NCBI GenBank assembly: GCA_003533545.1
Contig: DQEK01000253.1
Coordinates: 1 to 17,150, forward strand
Direction of reading: 5' to 3'
DNA from: Acidobacteriota bacterium
GTDB lineage: Bacteria > Acidobacteriota > Vicinamibacteria > Vicinamibacterales > UBA8438
Length of the DNA stretch: 17,150 bases
This document shows, in pieces, positions 6,228 to 15,653 of the stretch. A program made the translations under genes and the position numbers. The notes beneath the pieces were generated by a model, which was not told the DNA's origin, did not search any database, and saw nothing but the letters and a program-made list of their open reading frames with translations. The number at the start of each line of letters is the position of its first letter. Position 1 is the stretch's first letter.

Positions 6228-8669
6228 ATGACCGATGAGCGCGAGCTCCTCGACAACGAGGACGCTGACGTGGAGCGGCCGGTCTCCATTCCGCCGGAGT
6301 TGCCAGTGTTGCCACTACGCGACACGGTGCTGTTTCCTAATTCCTTCATGCCGTTGGCGGTCGCCCGTGAAAGTTCAGTCCAGCTGATTGAGGAAGCTAT
6401 TGCGGATGACCGTCTCGTCGGCGTGTTCACCCAACTTGAACCGGGCACTGAGGAGCCGACGCAGGAGGAGCTCTATCCGATCGGGACGGCGACCCACATC
6501 CACAAAATGTTCAAATTGCCCGACGGGACACTCCGTCTCATCGTGCAGGGGCAGGTCCGGCTGCATCTCGATGAGGTCCTGGGGTCCGAGAATTACATCC
6601 GGGCGAGAGTTAGCCAAGCGGATGAGGTTGTCCAGGAGTGCGATCGTCTCGAGATCGATGCGCTGCAGCGCAACATCAAGAACAACTTCCAGCAGGTGGT
6701 GTCTTTGTCACCTCTGTTGTCGGATGACCTCCAGGCGCTGGCCGGCAATATTGTCGAACCAGGAAAATTGGCGGATTTCATTGCCTCGAGCCTGACGACT
6801 ATTCAGACATCTGCGAAGCAAGAAGTGCTGGGTAAGCTCGACGTGCGCGAGCGGATGGAAACCTTAAACCGGACACTGATCAAGGAACTTGAGGTCCTTG
6901 AACTCGGTTCGAAAATCCAATCTGAGGTGCAGTCAGAGGTCGGCAAGAGTCAGCGAGAGTATCTACTGCGCGAGCAAATGAAGGCGATTCAGAAAGAGCT
7001 GGGCGAAACCGATGACCAAACGAAGGAAATCGAGGAGCTCAAGGAGAAAATTGAAGCGGCAGGTATGCCGGAATCGGTTCAGAAAGAGGCACTTCGCGAA
7101 CTTGACCGGTTGTCTCGGATGCCTGTGGCGGCAGCTGAGTACACGGTGTCGCGAACCTATCTCGACTGGTTGGTGATGTTGCCTTGGGAGGTGCGAACCC
7201 AGGAAGTCATCGAGCTGCCTCATACCAAGGACGTCCTCGACGCCGACCACTCCGGCCTTGAGAAGGCTAAGGATCGCATTCTCGAGTACTTGGCGGTACG
7301 CAAGTTGAACCCAGATATGAAGGGCCCCATCCTCTGTTTCGTTGGCCCGCCGGGGGTAGGGAAGACCTCATTGGCGAAGTCTATTGCTCGTTCGCTCGGT
7401 CGGAAATTCGTTCGGGTTTCTCTCGGTGGTATGCGTGACGAGGCCGAGATTCGTGGCCATCGCCGTACCTACATTGGTGCGTTGCCAGGGCAGGTGATAC
7501 AGGGATTGCGTCGGGCCGAATCTAAGAACCCAGTGTTTATCTTGGACGAGATCGACAAGCTGGGGGCCGATTTTCGTGGGGACCCGTCGTCGGCGCTACT
7601 CGAGGTGCTCGATCCAGAACAGAACAACACATTCCGGGACCACTACCTGGACGTGCCGTTCGATTTATCTGAAGTATTGTTTATTACTACTGCCAATGTG
7701 CTCGACCCCGTCGCGCCGCCGCTGCGTGACCGCATGGAGGTGCTTGAGTTACCTGGATACTCCGAGGAGGAGAAGTTAGAGATCGCCCAAGAACATCTTG
7801 TGGCTCGGCAGGTCACCAACCACGGGCTCACAGCCGAGCAGATCACGTTCCAAGACGATGCACTCCGGGCCGTTATTCGTGGCTACACTCGGGAGGCCGG
7901 GGTCCGCAACCTTGAACGCGAACTTGGGGCGTTGTGCCGGAAAGTGGCTCGTCGACATGCAGAAGGGACAGTCGACCCCGTCGAGGTTGGACCAGATACC
8001 GTTCTTGGGATGCTTGGGGCGCCTCGCTTTCAGGATGAAGAAGTGGCTGAACGGACCAAGAACCCCGGGGTTGCCCTTGGACTGGCCTGGACCCCTGCGG
8101 GCGGCGAGGTGCTGTTCGTCGAGGCGACCAGAATGCCCGGCAAGGGTTCGCTAACGCTGACCGGACACTTGGGCGACGTCATGAAGGAGTCGGCCCGGGC
8201 GGCGCTGTCTTGGTTTCGGGGACAGACTGACACATATGGGGTCGATTCGGACTTTTATCAGAACGCCGAGTTGCATTTACACGTGCCGTCCGGTGCCATA
8301 CCGAAGGACGGGCCGTCGGCTGGGGTCACGATGGTGACGGCGCTAGCCTCAGAACTGACGGGCCGCCCGGTACGCGGGGATGTGGCTATGACAGGCGAGA
8401 TTACCCTGTCAGGACACGTGTTGCCGGTCGGTGGCATCAAGGAGAAGGTACTAGCCGCTCGTCGCCAAGGGGTTTTTCAGGTGATTCTGCCGATGCAGAA
8501 TGAAAAGAACGTGAACGAAGACCTCAGTGAGGATCTTCGTCGAGACCTGACTATTCACTTCGTGTCGACCATTGATGAGGTCTTAGAACTGGCGTTGCAA
8601 CCGGCGCCGGTGCGGCCCGCAACTGAGGTCGCTGATGGGACGCCGGAGGTGCATGGGACAGTGCAGTAG
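6228..8669 (+). CDS. lon: ATP-dependent Lon protease (LonA type)
   Basis: Lon is a cytoplasmic AAA+ serine protease that degrades misfolded proteins and selected short-lived regulators. The 813-residue protein has the complete LonA layout: an N-terminal substrate-recognition domain ([13 protein letters not shown] near 25-37), a coiled-coil linker (about 190-300), an AAA+ module with Walker A GPPGVGKT at 373-380 and Walker B ending ILDEIDKL, and a C-terminal protease domain. The catalytic dyad is intact: Ser697 in PKDGPSAG and Lys740, the second lysine of GGIKEK, 43 residues apart as in E. coli. The last 20 or so residues are a variable tail. The ATG follows AGGAGAAG. It is convergent with fpg, with 106 bases between the stop codons. 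Confidence 0.98.
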   Translation: MTDERELLDNEDADVERPVSIPPELPVLPLRDTVLFPNSFMPLAVARESSVQLIEEAIADDRLVGVFTQLEPGTEEPTQEELYPIGTATHIHKMFKLPDGTLRLIVQGQVRLHLDEVLGSENYIRARVSQADEVVQECDRLEIDALQRNIKNNFQQVVSLSPLLSDDLQALAGNIVEPGKLADFIASSLTTIQTSAKQEVLGKLDVRERMETLNRTLIKELEVLELGSKIQSEVQSEVGKSQREYLLREQMKAIQKELGETDDQTKEIEELKEKIEAAGMPESVQKEALRELDRLSRMPVAAAEYTVSRTYLDWLVMLPWEVRTQEVIELPHTKDVLDADHSGLEKAKDRILEYLAVRKLNPDMKGPILCFVGPPGVGKTSLAKSIARSLGRKFVRVSLGGMRDEAEIRGHRRTYIGALPGQVIQGLRRAESKNPVFILDEIDKLGADFRGDPSSALLEVLDPEQNNTFRDHYLDVPFDLSEVLFITTANVLDPVAPPLRDRMEVLELPGYSEEEKLEIAQEHLVARQVTNHGLTAEQITFQDDALRAVIRGYTREAGVRNLERELGALCRKVARRHAEGTVDPVEVGPDTVLGMLGAPRFQDEEVAERTKNPGVALGLAWTPAGGEVLFVEATRMPGKGSLTLTGHLGDVMKESARAALSWFRGQTDTYGVDSDFYQNAELHLHVPSGAIPKDGPSAGVTMVTALASELTGRPVRGDVAMTGEITLSGHVLPVGGIKEKVLAARRQGVFQVILPMQNEKNVNEDLSEDLRRDLTIHFVSTIDEVLELALQPAPVRPATEVADGTPEVHGTVQ

Positions 8670-8775
8670 CGGCTACCGTCGCCTGAGCGCTGCTTGGATG
8701 GTCATTGACGGCAACTCGGCAATACGGGCGACCTGTTTCAGGCACGATGTTGAACGAGGTGTTGCTGCGGTGTGA
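8670..8775. other. convergent spacer between lon and fpg
   Basis: These 106 bases separate two converging genes. No U-tract terminator is visible for either strand. The only self-complementary element I saw is a weak CCTG/CAGG stem near 8731-8742. Short open frames here have no start signal and look like chance. Confidence 0.4.
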
Positions 8776-9645
8776 TTAACTGTCTGTCTCCGCGCTGGTG
8801 ACCGACGCGCGCTGTCTTTGGACCGCCGGAACCCAGGCGGTAGTCCGCCCCCCTATGGTCAGGAATTCGATCGGCTTCCCGCGGATCGTGGTCCCGCGTT
8901 TGCGGCCCCATCGCCGGTGAAACAGCCAGTCCCGGGGGAAGAGTGACTTGTCTGCGTCGACCAGCACGGCAGTCTCGATGATCCGCTTCAACTTAGTGCG
9001 CAGACGTTTCGCTTCGGCGACTGATAGCGCGTTTGCCCGCCGTCGGGGGTCGATCCTTGCCTGGTAGAGTACCTCGTCGGCGATCCAGTTACCGACGCCG
9101 GCGGCGAATGTTTGGTCGAGGAGCAGGGCCTTGATTGTGGTTGAGCGGCTATGGAGAGCGTCCACAAAGCGCTGCGGGGAGGGAAGATCGAGCAGGGGAT
9201 CAAACCCTAGCCTGGAGATTGGGAGTTCGCGGGCTGGGTCGTCTCGCAACCGGATGCGACCGAGCCGGCGCTTGTTGGTCATTGCTAACTCAGCACCAGT
9301 ATCAATGACCAGATGAATCTTGGTGAACCGCGGCGGCCAGGCCTTCGTTTGCACGGGTGGGGTCGAGTTGAGTTGCGGTGGCGTCCCGCCCCTGGCGAAG
9401 ACCTCTCCCGTCATACCGAGATGGAAGCAGGGCCATGGCCGCTGGTCCAGTTCTAGCCACAGGTGCTTCCCGTGCCGGTGAACCGCTACAACCGTTCGTT
9501 CGGCCAAGACATGCCGTACGCGGTTGGGACTCACGCGATCGAAGACAATCGTGTCGCGAGCACAGGTGACTCGCTTGATGCGGTGGCCCGCGGCGACCCC
9601 TTCTATCAGTCGGCGGGCTCGTTCAACTTCAGGAAGCTCGGGCAC
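8776..9645 (-). CDS. Fpg/Nei-family DNA glycosylase with a zincless finger
   Basis: This enzyme removes oxidised bases such as 8-oxoguanine or oxidised pyrimidines and nicks the abasic site. The 289-residue protein starts PELPEVE after the initiator, providing the catalytic N-terminal Pro2 and Glu3. Lys60 (HGKHLW) corresponds to the conserved beta-hairpin lysine, and the helix-two-turns-helix segment has GVGNWIADEVLY. Its C-terminal finger (about 243-277) contains no cysteine at all, although it keeps the hairpin shape and the DNA-contacting Arg267 in GGRTT. Classical bacterial Fpg has a four-cysteine zinc finger here. The start is GTG at 9643-9645, confirmed by the PELPE terminus. It begins 8 bases after the NUDIX stop and is the last gene of the ileS operon. 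mutM (fpg) is the usual name, but the zincless type leaves substrate preference open. Confidence 0.9.
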   Translation of the reverse strand: MPELPEVERARRLIEGVAAGHRIKRVTCARDTIVFDRVSPNRVRHVLAERTVVAVHRHGKHLWLELDQRPWPCFHLGMTGEVFARGGTPPQLNSTPPVQTKAWPPRFTKIHLVIDTGAELAMTNKRRLGRIRLRDDPARELPISRLGFDPLLDLPSPQRFVDALHSRSTTIKALLLDQTFAAGVGNWIADEVLYQARIDPRRRANALSVAEAKRLRTKLKRIIETAVLVDADKSLFPRDWLFHRRWGRKRGTTIRGKPIEFLTIGGRTTAWVPAVQRQRASVTSAETDS

Positions 9646-9653
9646 GGTTAGGA

Positions 9654-10172
9654 TCAGAGCAGGGTCAGCCCGAGGGCCGTTTTCATGTCCGTTACGTTAT
9701 CAGTTACGAGGAGATTCTTCGCCTCCGCCAGTGTGAAGGTCTTGGCCTCGATGTTTTCGTCGGGGTCCGGTTCGGCGGCCCGATCTGGTGTCCGCAAGTC
9801 CGTTGCCTTGAAGAAGACCATCAATTCATCACAATAACCGGGAGTGGGATAAAAGGCGCCAAGGCGTTCAAGGCAGGCGGGCACGAGCCCGACCTCTTCG
9901 TGGCACTCCCGGGTCGCAGCTTGGGTGGGGGTTTCGCTCGGGTCGGTACCACCAGCGGGAAGCTCCCAAATCCAGCGGTCTACGGTATAGCGATATTGCC
10001 GAACGAGGATGATCCGCTCCGGATCCGGCATTGGGAGTATGACGACCGAGGCTGGGTGTCGGATGACCTCCATTGTCGCTTCCGTCCCGTGGGGGAGGTG
10101 GACCCTGTCGGACTGGACGGTGAAGACCCTGCCGCCGAAGATAATTTCGCTAGAAATGGTGCGATCGCTCAT
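9654..10172 (-). CDS. NUDIX hydrolase, ADP-ribose pyrophosphatase type
   Basis: NUDIX enzymes hydrolyse nucleoside diphosphates linked to another group. This 172-residue protein has a full Nudix box at residues 74-96: Gly74, Glu80, Arg88-Glu89, Glu92-Glu93, Gly95. The preceding VRQYRY and WELPAGG motifs, MEVIRHPASV near 34-43, and FYPTPGYCDE after the box resemble the ADP-ribose pyrophosphatase subfamily, which makes AMP and ribose 5-phosphate from ADP-ribose. Substrate is therefore inferred by subfamily, not shown. Its ATG overlaps the TGA of the upstream pseudouridine synthase gene as ATGA (10169-10172), implying translational coupling. fpg follows 8 bases after its stop. Confidence 0.9.
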   Translation of the reverse strand: MSDRTISSEIIFGGRVFTVQSDRVHLPHGTEATMEVIRHPASVVILPMPDPERIILVRQYRYTVDRWIWELPAGGTDPSETPTQAATRECHEEVGLVPACLERLGAFYPTPGYCDELMVFFKATDLRTPDRAAEPDPDENIEAKTFTLAEAKNLLVTDNVTDMKTALGLTLL

Positions 10173-11164
10173 GGTTGGTCAGCCAGGTTTAGCTTTTCAC
10201 GGAGCGCGTCTACGACGGTCTGCAAGTCGTCTGGCAGCGGTGCTCTGAACTCCACTTTTCGCGCGTCCCGCGGATGCATGAAGGCGAGCCGATAGGCGTG
10301 TAGGAACGGTCGGTCGAGTGTGGCCAGGATTCGGTGGTCTGCAGCTAGATGGCGTCTAACCCCACCGTAGATGGCGTCTCCCACGACAGGGTGACCGATG
10401 CTGTTGAGGTGGACCCGGATCTGATGTTGCCGTCCAGTGGCGATCGCAATCGTCGCGAAGGTCAGACCGCGCAGCCGTTCCGTTCCGGTCACTCTCGTGA
10501 CAGCGGACCTCGCGCGTCGTGCGCGGGTGGACATCTTTTGGCGGTTTGCCGGGTCTCGACCAAGGGGTGTTTCAATGCGTCGACCTGTGTTTAGCAGCCC
10601 CCAGACTAGTGTTACGTATTCCTTTTCGACCTCGCGGTCGGCGAATTGACGCGATAGTTCGGCGTGGGCCGCGTCGTGCTTAGCCACCACCATAACCCCA
10701 GACGTCCCACGGTCGAGCCGGTGGACGATACCGGGACGTTGTTCGCCCCCGATGCCGCTCAATCCTCGAACGTGGTGCAACAGGGCATTGACGAGGGTTC
10801 CGCTGGCGTGACCGGCCGCAGGGTGCACGACCATACCTGCCGGTTTATTGACGACGACCAAGTCAGAGTCGTCATGAATGATTCTGAGCGGAATGGGCTC
10901 GGGAACCGGTGTTGACGGGATTGGGGGAGGAAACTCGAGGGTAATGATGTCACCGGTGTGCACGGCGCGGCTGGTCCGAGCCGTCGTCTGATTCAGAAGG
11001 ATGTGCCCCGTTCTTATCAACCGCTGGATCTGTGAGCGCGAGTGATCGGGTAGGACCGCTGTGATGAAGTGGTCAAGGCGGGCACCGTCCTGTTCGGCGC
11101 CCACCGTTAGGCGCGACTGCTCGGCGGTGGCGTTGGCCCCGGGCCGGTCCTCCTGTGCGTTCAT
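10169..11164 (-). CDS. RluA/RluD-family 23S rRNA pseudouridine synthase
   Basis: This enzyme converts uridine to pseudouridine in RNA, most likely in the large-subunit rRNA. The 331-residue protein has an N-terminal S4 RNA-binding domain (about 26-80, starting at GARLDHFI) and the RluA-type catalytic domain. Motifs include VVNKPAGMVVHPAAGH at 104-119 and the catalytic HRLDRGTSG with Asp151. Further on, GRQHQIRVHL and HPVVGDAIYGG are typical. The length and the S4 domain favour the RluD branch (helix 69) over RluA, but RluC-like specificity cannot be excluded. It starts 11 bases after the lgt stop with only a weak ribosome binding site, and its stop overlaps the NUDIX start as ATGA. Confidence 0.93.
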   Translation of the reverse strand: MNAQEDRPGANATAEQSRLTVGAEQDGARLDHFITAVLPDHSRSQIQRLIRTGHILLNQTTARTSRAVHTGDIITLEFPPPIPSTPVPEPIPLRIIHDDSDLVVVNKPAGMVVHPAAGHASGTLVNALLHHVRGLSGIGGEQRPGIVHRLDRGTSGVMVVAKHDAAHAELSRQFADREVEKEYVTLVWGLLNTGRRIETPLGRDPANRQKMSTRARRARSAVTRVTGTERLRGLTFATIAIATGRQHQIRVHLNSIGHPVVGDAIYGGVRRHLAADHRILATLDRPFLHAYRLAFMHPRDARKVEFRAPLPDDLQTVVDALREKLNLADQP

Positions 11165-11175
11165 TCGAGAGACGC

Positions 11176-11985
11176 CTAAACGCCCACGCGGCGTTTGGGG
11201 GAGGGGTAGTTTTTCTGGCGATTCCGACCCAGGAAAAACAGCATAAATAGACTCGCCGGGATGATTAGGGCGGAGAGGAACTGTGAGGTGGGTATGCTGT
11301 CGAATATGGTGCCACGGGGGTCACCCCGATAGAACTCGATCACGAGACGTACCGTGCCGTAGAGCAGCAGATAGGTCCAGAAGGTGCGTCCGGGGAACGG
11401 GCGCCAGTGGCGTTCTCCGACCAGCAGAGCCCCGAGTATAAGCAACGCAGCGACCGCCTCGTAGATCTGGGTTGGATGTAGCGCGATCTCAAGTGGCGTG
11501 CCAACGTTGGCGGCTGCCAAAGTGCTGGTGAACGTGATTCCCCAGGGCAGGTCTGTGACCTTGCCGTAACAACAGCCTGCCAGCAGGCAGCCGAGACGCC
11601 CAACGCCCTGGGCTAGCGCGATCCCCGGGGCGAACAAGTCGCAGGTGGTCCAGAGTGGCAGTTTGTGTCTACGGATGTACCACCAAGACATCGGGACCGC
11701 CAGGAGCAGTCCCCCGTAGAACACGCCGCCTGATTTCAGCAGCACCATAAGTTGAGCTGGATCGCTGGTGAAGCGGTCGAAGTCTACGAAAAAGAGCAAA
11801 AGCTTGGCGCCGACGAGTGCCGTGATGATCGCTAGAATGCCGAGGTCCATGACACGCTGGCCGTTGAGTCCGGCGTGGTCCGACCGACGCAACCCGAACT
11901 GTAGGGCAGCGATGTACGCGGCGGCCAAGAAGACGCCGTAGCTGTAGATGCTGATCGGTCCGAATTCAAGCAGAAGTGGATACAT
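11176..11985 (-). CDS. lgt: prolipoprotein diacylglyceryl transferase
   Basis: Lgt, an inner-membrane enzyme, transfers diacylglycerol from phosphatidylglycerol to the lipobox cysteine, the first step of lipoprotein maturation. The 269-residue protein has about seven hydrophobic segments and the family motifs GGVFYGGLL (86-94), GRLGCLLAGCCYG (129-141, with the conserved Arg130), HPTQIYEA (170-177) and RLVIEFYRGD (213-222). The signature loop is of the cysteine-rich GCCYG type rather than the E. coli type. The C-terminus is basic and probably cytoplasmic. Its start overlaps the end of lspA by 20 bases (11966-11985), so the two enzymes of the pathway are made from one message. The ATG at 11983-11985 gives the usual N-terminus just before the first membrane segment. 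Confidence 0.96.
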   Translation of the reverse strand: MYPLLLEFGPISIYSYGVFLAAAYIAALQFGLRRSDHAGLNGQRVMDLGILAIITALVGAKLLLFFVDFDRFTSDPAQLMVLLKSGGVFYGGLLLAVPMSWWYIRRHKLPLWTTCDLFAPGIALAQGVGRLGCLLAGCCYGKVTDLPWGITFTSTLAAANVGTPLEIALHPTQIYEAVAALLILGALLVGERHWRPFPGRTFWTYLLLYGTVRLVIEFYRGDPRGTIFDSIPTSQFLSALIIPASLFMLFFLGRNRQKNYPSPKRRVGV

Positions 11986-12523
11986 CGGTGCTACTCACTA
12001 CGAACATGTCTAGGATTAGGAAACCGGCGCCCACCGTGATTGCCGAATCGGCGACGTTGAACGCCCAGAAGTGATAGGTGCGCCAGTAGACGTCGATGAA
12101 GTCGACCACGTAGCCGGCTGACGCGCGGTCGATCAAGTTGCCCATGGCTCCGCCGAGGATGAGGGCCAGCCCAGTTCTGGCGAGGGTTTCTCTCGGCTCC
12201 ACCTGCCGTGCGTAGGCGACGATGGCAGTCATGGCCACCAGGGCAATCGCGGTCATCAACAGTTGCTTGTTCGCGATGCTCACCGAGTTCAGGAAGCCGA
12301 ACGCGGCGCCGGTGTTTCTGACGTGTACCAGGTTGAGGAATCCCGGGAGGACCTCTATGGCGTCGTACAGCTCGATCGACATCCGGACCATCTGTTTCGT
12401 GAGTTGATCGAGCGCTAGGATGCTAATTCCGATCGTCGCCATGACCCGGCGGGTCATGACCCCGAGCTCGGTCACGTCTGGTGTCGGTGGCACGATGGGA
12501 ACGGACTCTGTCTCGCTCGTCAT
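11966..12523 (-). CDS. lspA: lipoprotein signal peptidase (signal peptidase II)
   Basis: LspA is an inner-membrane aspartyl protease that cuts the signal peptide from diacylglyceryl-modified prolipoproteins, the step after Lgt. The 185-residue protein has four hydrophobic segments, the DQLTKQ motif at 39-44, [10 protein letters not shown] at 69-78, and both catalytic aspartates: Asp132 in GNLIDR and Asp159 in FNVADSAI. They are 27 residues apart, as in E. coli. The first 22 residues form a polar extension before the first membrane helix; a second Met at 23 could be an alternative start, but the ATG at 12521-12523 overlaps the ileS stop as ATGA, which favours it. lgt overlaps its 3' end by 20 bases. 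Confidence 0.97.
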   Translation of the reverse strand: MTSETESVPIVPPTPDVTELGVMTRRVMATIGISILALDQLTKQMVRMSIELYDAIEVLPGFLNLVHVRNTGAAFGFLNSVSIANKQLLMTAIALVAMTAIVAYARQVEPRETLARTGLALILGGAMGNLIDRASAGYVVDFIDVYWRTYHFWAFNVADSAITVGAGFLILDMFVVSSTDVSTSA

Positions 12524-15363
12524 TGGTTGACGCTTTCTTCAGACACAGGTGTCGACGCGACGGAAAGTGCGTCTAAACATCTGTCGCAGACGTCGGTCTC
12601 GTCGTTCGGGTTCTCGTGCACGGGGCACACCCAGCGCCAGCAACGCGGGCACTTGTCGGCCTCGATCCGGCTCACAGCAACCCCGGCGTTCCCCAAGGGG
12701 TCGTGGAAGGTCGTGCCATTGTCGTCCGACGCCGCCCCACGGGTCACTTTGACTTCCGAGGTGATGAACAAGGTTGACAGTTCCTCGCGATACCGGTCCA
12801 GTAGATTTGCCAGTTCGCCATTGGCTGTCAAGGTGACCGTCGCTTCGAGCGACGTACCAACAACCTTATCCTGACGCAATTTCTCGAGTTCACCGTTGAC
12901 GGCGTCACGGAGGCTCAGCAGATGGGTCCATCGACTAAGTAGTTCAGTATCGACTAGTGATTCGGGCCTTGAGGGAAAATCGGCCAAATGTACGCTGTCG
13001 CTGTCGGTTCCTGGCACGTTGCGCCACAGTTCGTCCGCCGTGATCGGCAGGATCGGTGCCAGCAACCGTGTCAGTCCGTTAACGATTACGTGAATCGTGG
13101 TTTGCGCCGATCGACGAGCGTCTGAATTCGGCCTGAGGGTGTAGAGCCGGTCCTTCGAAATGTCGATGTAGAACGCGCTGAGGTCTACCGTTAGATAGTG
13201 GTTCAGTGCGTGCACGGCCGACTGAAACTCGTACCGATCGTAGGCTTGCAACACACGAGTCGCTACTTGGCCGTAGCGGGCGAGCGCGTAGCGGTCCACT
13301 TCCTGTAGTTGGTCATTCTCAAGTGCGTCAATCGTCGGGTCAAAGTCGTACAGGTTCGCCACCAGTATTCGGAGCGTATTGCGGATCTTTCGGTAGGCCT
13401 CAATCACTCGCGCCAGAATCTGCTTGCCTATTTTCACTTCTTCCCGATAATCGACCATCGCTACCCACAGACGCAGTACCTCGGCGCCGCTTTGCTCGAT
13501 GACCGTTTGTGGCTCGATAGTGTTTCCAATCGACTTTGACATCTTGTGGCCAGACGAGTCGACGACGAAGCCGTGTGTGATGACCTGTCTGTACGGCGCG
13601 GCGTTTCGCGTTCCGAGTCCCACGAGCAGAGAACTGTGGAACCAGCCGCGGTACTGGTCACTGCCTTCCAAATACGCGGTGGCCGGCCACTCCAGTTCTG
13701 GGTGGGCGCCACGGACACCCTCGTGACTTGAGCCTGAGTCGAACCAGACATCGAGAATGTCACGTTCACGTTTGAACTCAGTGCCTTGGCACTGAGGACA
13801 CCGAAAGTCGGTGGGGACGAACTCGGTGAGGTCTCGTTCGTACCAAGCATCGGCGCCGTATTCGGCGAACACCGTGGCGGCTCGTTCGGTCAGTGCCGTA
13901 GTCAAGATGGCGTCGCCGCACCCAGTGCAGTACAACGCGGGAATCGGGACCCCCCACGACCGCTGGCGTGAGATACACCAGTCCGGACGGTTGGCGAGCA
14001 TCTTGTGGATCCGTTCTTGGCCCCAGGGTGGAAACCACTCCACGTCCTTGACCGCCGCGAGTGCTCGACCTCGCAGGTCATCGTTGTCCATAGCGATGAA
14101 CCACTGCCAGGTGGCCAGGAAGATTACCGGACGGTGGCATCGCCAGCAGTGGGGGTAGGGGTGCTCAACGGTGTCGCTGTGCCACAGGCGGCCGTTGGCG
14201 GCGAGCGCTGTTTCCACTTTCGGGTTGGCGTCGAAAACTTTTTCGCCACCAACGATGCCCACGTCGTCGTTGAATCGACCAGACGGTCCGATCGGTGCGT
14301 AAACCTCTAGCCCGTATCTCATCCCGGTGGCGTAATCATCGGCGCCGTGTCCAGGGGCGGTGTGGACCGCGCCAGTGCCCTGTTCCAAGGTTACGTAATC
14401 GGCTAGTACGCCGACCGAGTCTCGGTCATACAGAGGGTGTTGGAAGCGCAGGCCCTCAAGGTCTCGACCCTTCAGGCTCACCAGAGGCTCACCGAATTTT
14501 CGCCCGACTGCCTCAGCCACGCTGGGTGCGAGCTCTGTGGCCACGATGACGGCGGTGCCGCCGACGTTGTAGACGCCGTAGTCCAAGCTGGGATGAAACG
14601 CGATGGCCAGGTTGGACGGAATCGTCCATGGCGTGGTGGTCCATATGAGGACCGAGACCGCTCGGCTTGCCAGTTCCGGTGCCCGCCGGACGAGCTCCTG
14701 GGAGCTCTCTGGGCGGAGAGGGAACTCTACATAGACCGACGGCGAGGTGTGGTCCTCGTATTCGACCTCGGCCTCAGCAAGCGCTGTACGGCAACGCAAA
14801 CACCAATGAACTGGCTTTTTTCCTTTGTAGACCGACCCCTGCTCGACAAAGCGGCCGAGCGCCCTGACGATTGAGGCTTGGTAGTCTGGGGTCATCGTTA
14901 GATAAGGCTGGTCCCAGGTGCCCAGCACGCCCAGTCGGCGGAAGTCGGTTCGCTGTAAGGCGACGAACTTCTCTGCGTAGCGAGCACAGGCTCGACGGAA
15001 TTCGGCAATGCTCATCTCCCGTTTTTTTTTGCCTAACTCCTTGTCGACTTTTAATTCGATGGGCAACCCGTGGCAGTCCCAGCCGGGGACATAAGGGGCG
15101 TCGAATCCAGCCATCGTCTTCGACTTGACGATGATGTCCTTGAGAATCTTGTTGAGCGCGTGTCCGATGTGAATCTGCCCGTTGGCGTAGGGAGGGCCGT
15201 CATGCAAGATGAACTTCGGGGCGCCGGCCCGGCGTTGGCGGATCCGTTCGTATAGCGCGATTTCGTCCCAACGCGCGATGGCGGTGGGCTCGGTCTCCTG
15301 CAGATTGGCTTTCATCGGAAAGCCGGTCCGTGGGAGGTTCAGGGTTTTCTTCCAGTCTGGCAT
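12520..15363 (-). CDS. ileS: isoleucyl-tRNA synthetase
   Basis: IleRS charges tRNA-Ile with isoleucine and edits misactivated valine. The 947-residue protein is full length for the bacterial type. The N-terminus is typical (DWKKTLNLP, then FPMKANL). HIGH is at 65-68, the editing-domain threonine-rich [10 protein letters not shown] at 242-251, and [10 protein letters not shown] and KMSKS at 607-611 are intact. The C-terminal zinc-binding region has CPRC at 905-908 and CDRC at 926-929. The ATG at 15361-15363 has a GGAAAG about 12 bases upstream. It is the first gene of a six-gene operon and overlaps lspA by 4 bases. No T-box leader is visible; the leader seems too short for one. Confidence 0.98.
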   Translation of the reverse strand: MPDWKKTLNLPRTGFPMKANLQETEPTAIARWDEIALYERIRQRRAGAPKFILHDGPPYANGQIHIGHALNKILKDIIVKSKTMAGFDAPYVPGWDCHGLPIELKVDKELGKKKREMSIAEFRRACARYAEKFVALQRTDFRRLGVLGTWDQPYLTMTPDYQASIVRALGRFVEQGSVYKGKKPVHWCLRCRTALAEAEVEYEDHTSPSVYVEFPLRPESSQELVRRAPELASRAVSVLIWTTTPWTIPSNLAIAFHPSLDYGVYNVGGTAVIVATELAPSVAEAVGRKFGEPLVSLKGRDLEGLRFQHPLYDRDSVGVLADYVTLEQGTGAVHTAPGHGADDYATGMRYGLEVYAPIGPSGRFNDDVGIVGGEKVFDANPKVETALAANGRLWHSDTVEHPYPHCWRCHRPVIFLATWQWFIAMDNDDLRGRALAAVKDVEWFPPWGQERIHKMLANRPDWCISRQRSWGVPIPALYCTGCGDAILTTALTERAATVFAEYGADAWYERDLTEFVPTDFRCPQCQGTEFKRERDILDVWFDSGSSHEGVRGAHPELEWPATAYLEGSDQYRGWFHSSLLVGLGTRNAAPYRQVITHGFVVDSSGHKMSKSIGNTIEPQTVIEQSGAEVLRLWVAMVDYREEVKIGKQILARVIEAYRKIRNTLRILVANLYDFDPTIDALENDQLQEVDRYALARYGQVATRVLQAYDRYEFQSAVHALNHYLTVDLSAFYIDISKDRLYTLRPNSDARRSAQTTIHVIVNGLTRLLAPILPITADELWRNVPGTDSDSVHLADFPSRPESLVDTELLSRWTHLLSLRDAVNGELEKLRQDKVVGTSLEATVTLTANGELANLLDRYREELSTLFITSEVKVTRGAASDDNGTTFHDPLGNAGVAVSRIEADKCPRCWRWVCPVHENPNDETDVCDRCLDALSVASTPVSEESVNQ

Positions 15364-15653
15364 CAGCGCAGTACTTTCCGCATCAAACCCTCATTGTAGC
15401 TTCTATTGCTTGTCGGGCTCTGTCGGCAAAATGAGTGCCGCCACGGTCAATCCAGGCGACTAACCGGCAGTTTCGGTGGTCGCTCGTCGCCACGTCGTAC
15501 GACTCGCTGCGTGGCACCGTATCGGACACTAGCAGAGCCGCGCACGGCCTGAACCGTCACAGGTGGGCACGTTGCCAGCGACTTGACGCCGCGCCGATGG
15601 TACTCTGGCACCATGCGTACGGCCGTTCCGTTCGCCGGGCTCCTTGGGGCAGC
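15364..15653. other. divergent spacer between ileS and the HAD gene
   Basis: About 290 bases separate the divergent ileS operon and the HAD hydrolase gene. It contains the candidate ileS -10 box and a TTGACG (15583-15588) facing the HAD gene without a matching -10 at normal spacing. The HAD reading frame is open back to 15435, but that part encodes an arginine- and histidine-rich peptide with no family resemblance. No RNA gene is apparent. Confidence 0.45.
15393..15398 (-). promoter_or_regulatory. possible -10 box for the ileS operon
   Basis: On the minus strand TACAAT matches five of six consensus -10 bases and would place the start point near 15386, about 23 bases upstream of the ileS ATG. 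I found no good -35 box 16-18 bases away, so this is only a candidate. Confidence 0.3.

Noticed and set aside
8670..8775. Short minus-strand peptide frame ending in an arginine-rich tail between lon and fpg
   Set aside because: About 23 residues with no start codon and ribosome binding site; probably chance in a GC-rich spacer.
12520..15363. Many open frames antisense to ileS and to other long genes
   Set aside because: They mirror the codon structure of the real genes in GC-rich DNA and have no family resemblance or start signals.
15364..15460. T-box riboswitch ahead of ileS
   Set aside because: No T-box consensus or terminator/antiterminator pair is visible.
15435..15653. N-terminal extension of the HAD hydrolase
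   Set aside because: HAD motif I normally sits at the extreme N-terminus, exactly as it does from the ATG at 15654; the extension looks non-coding.
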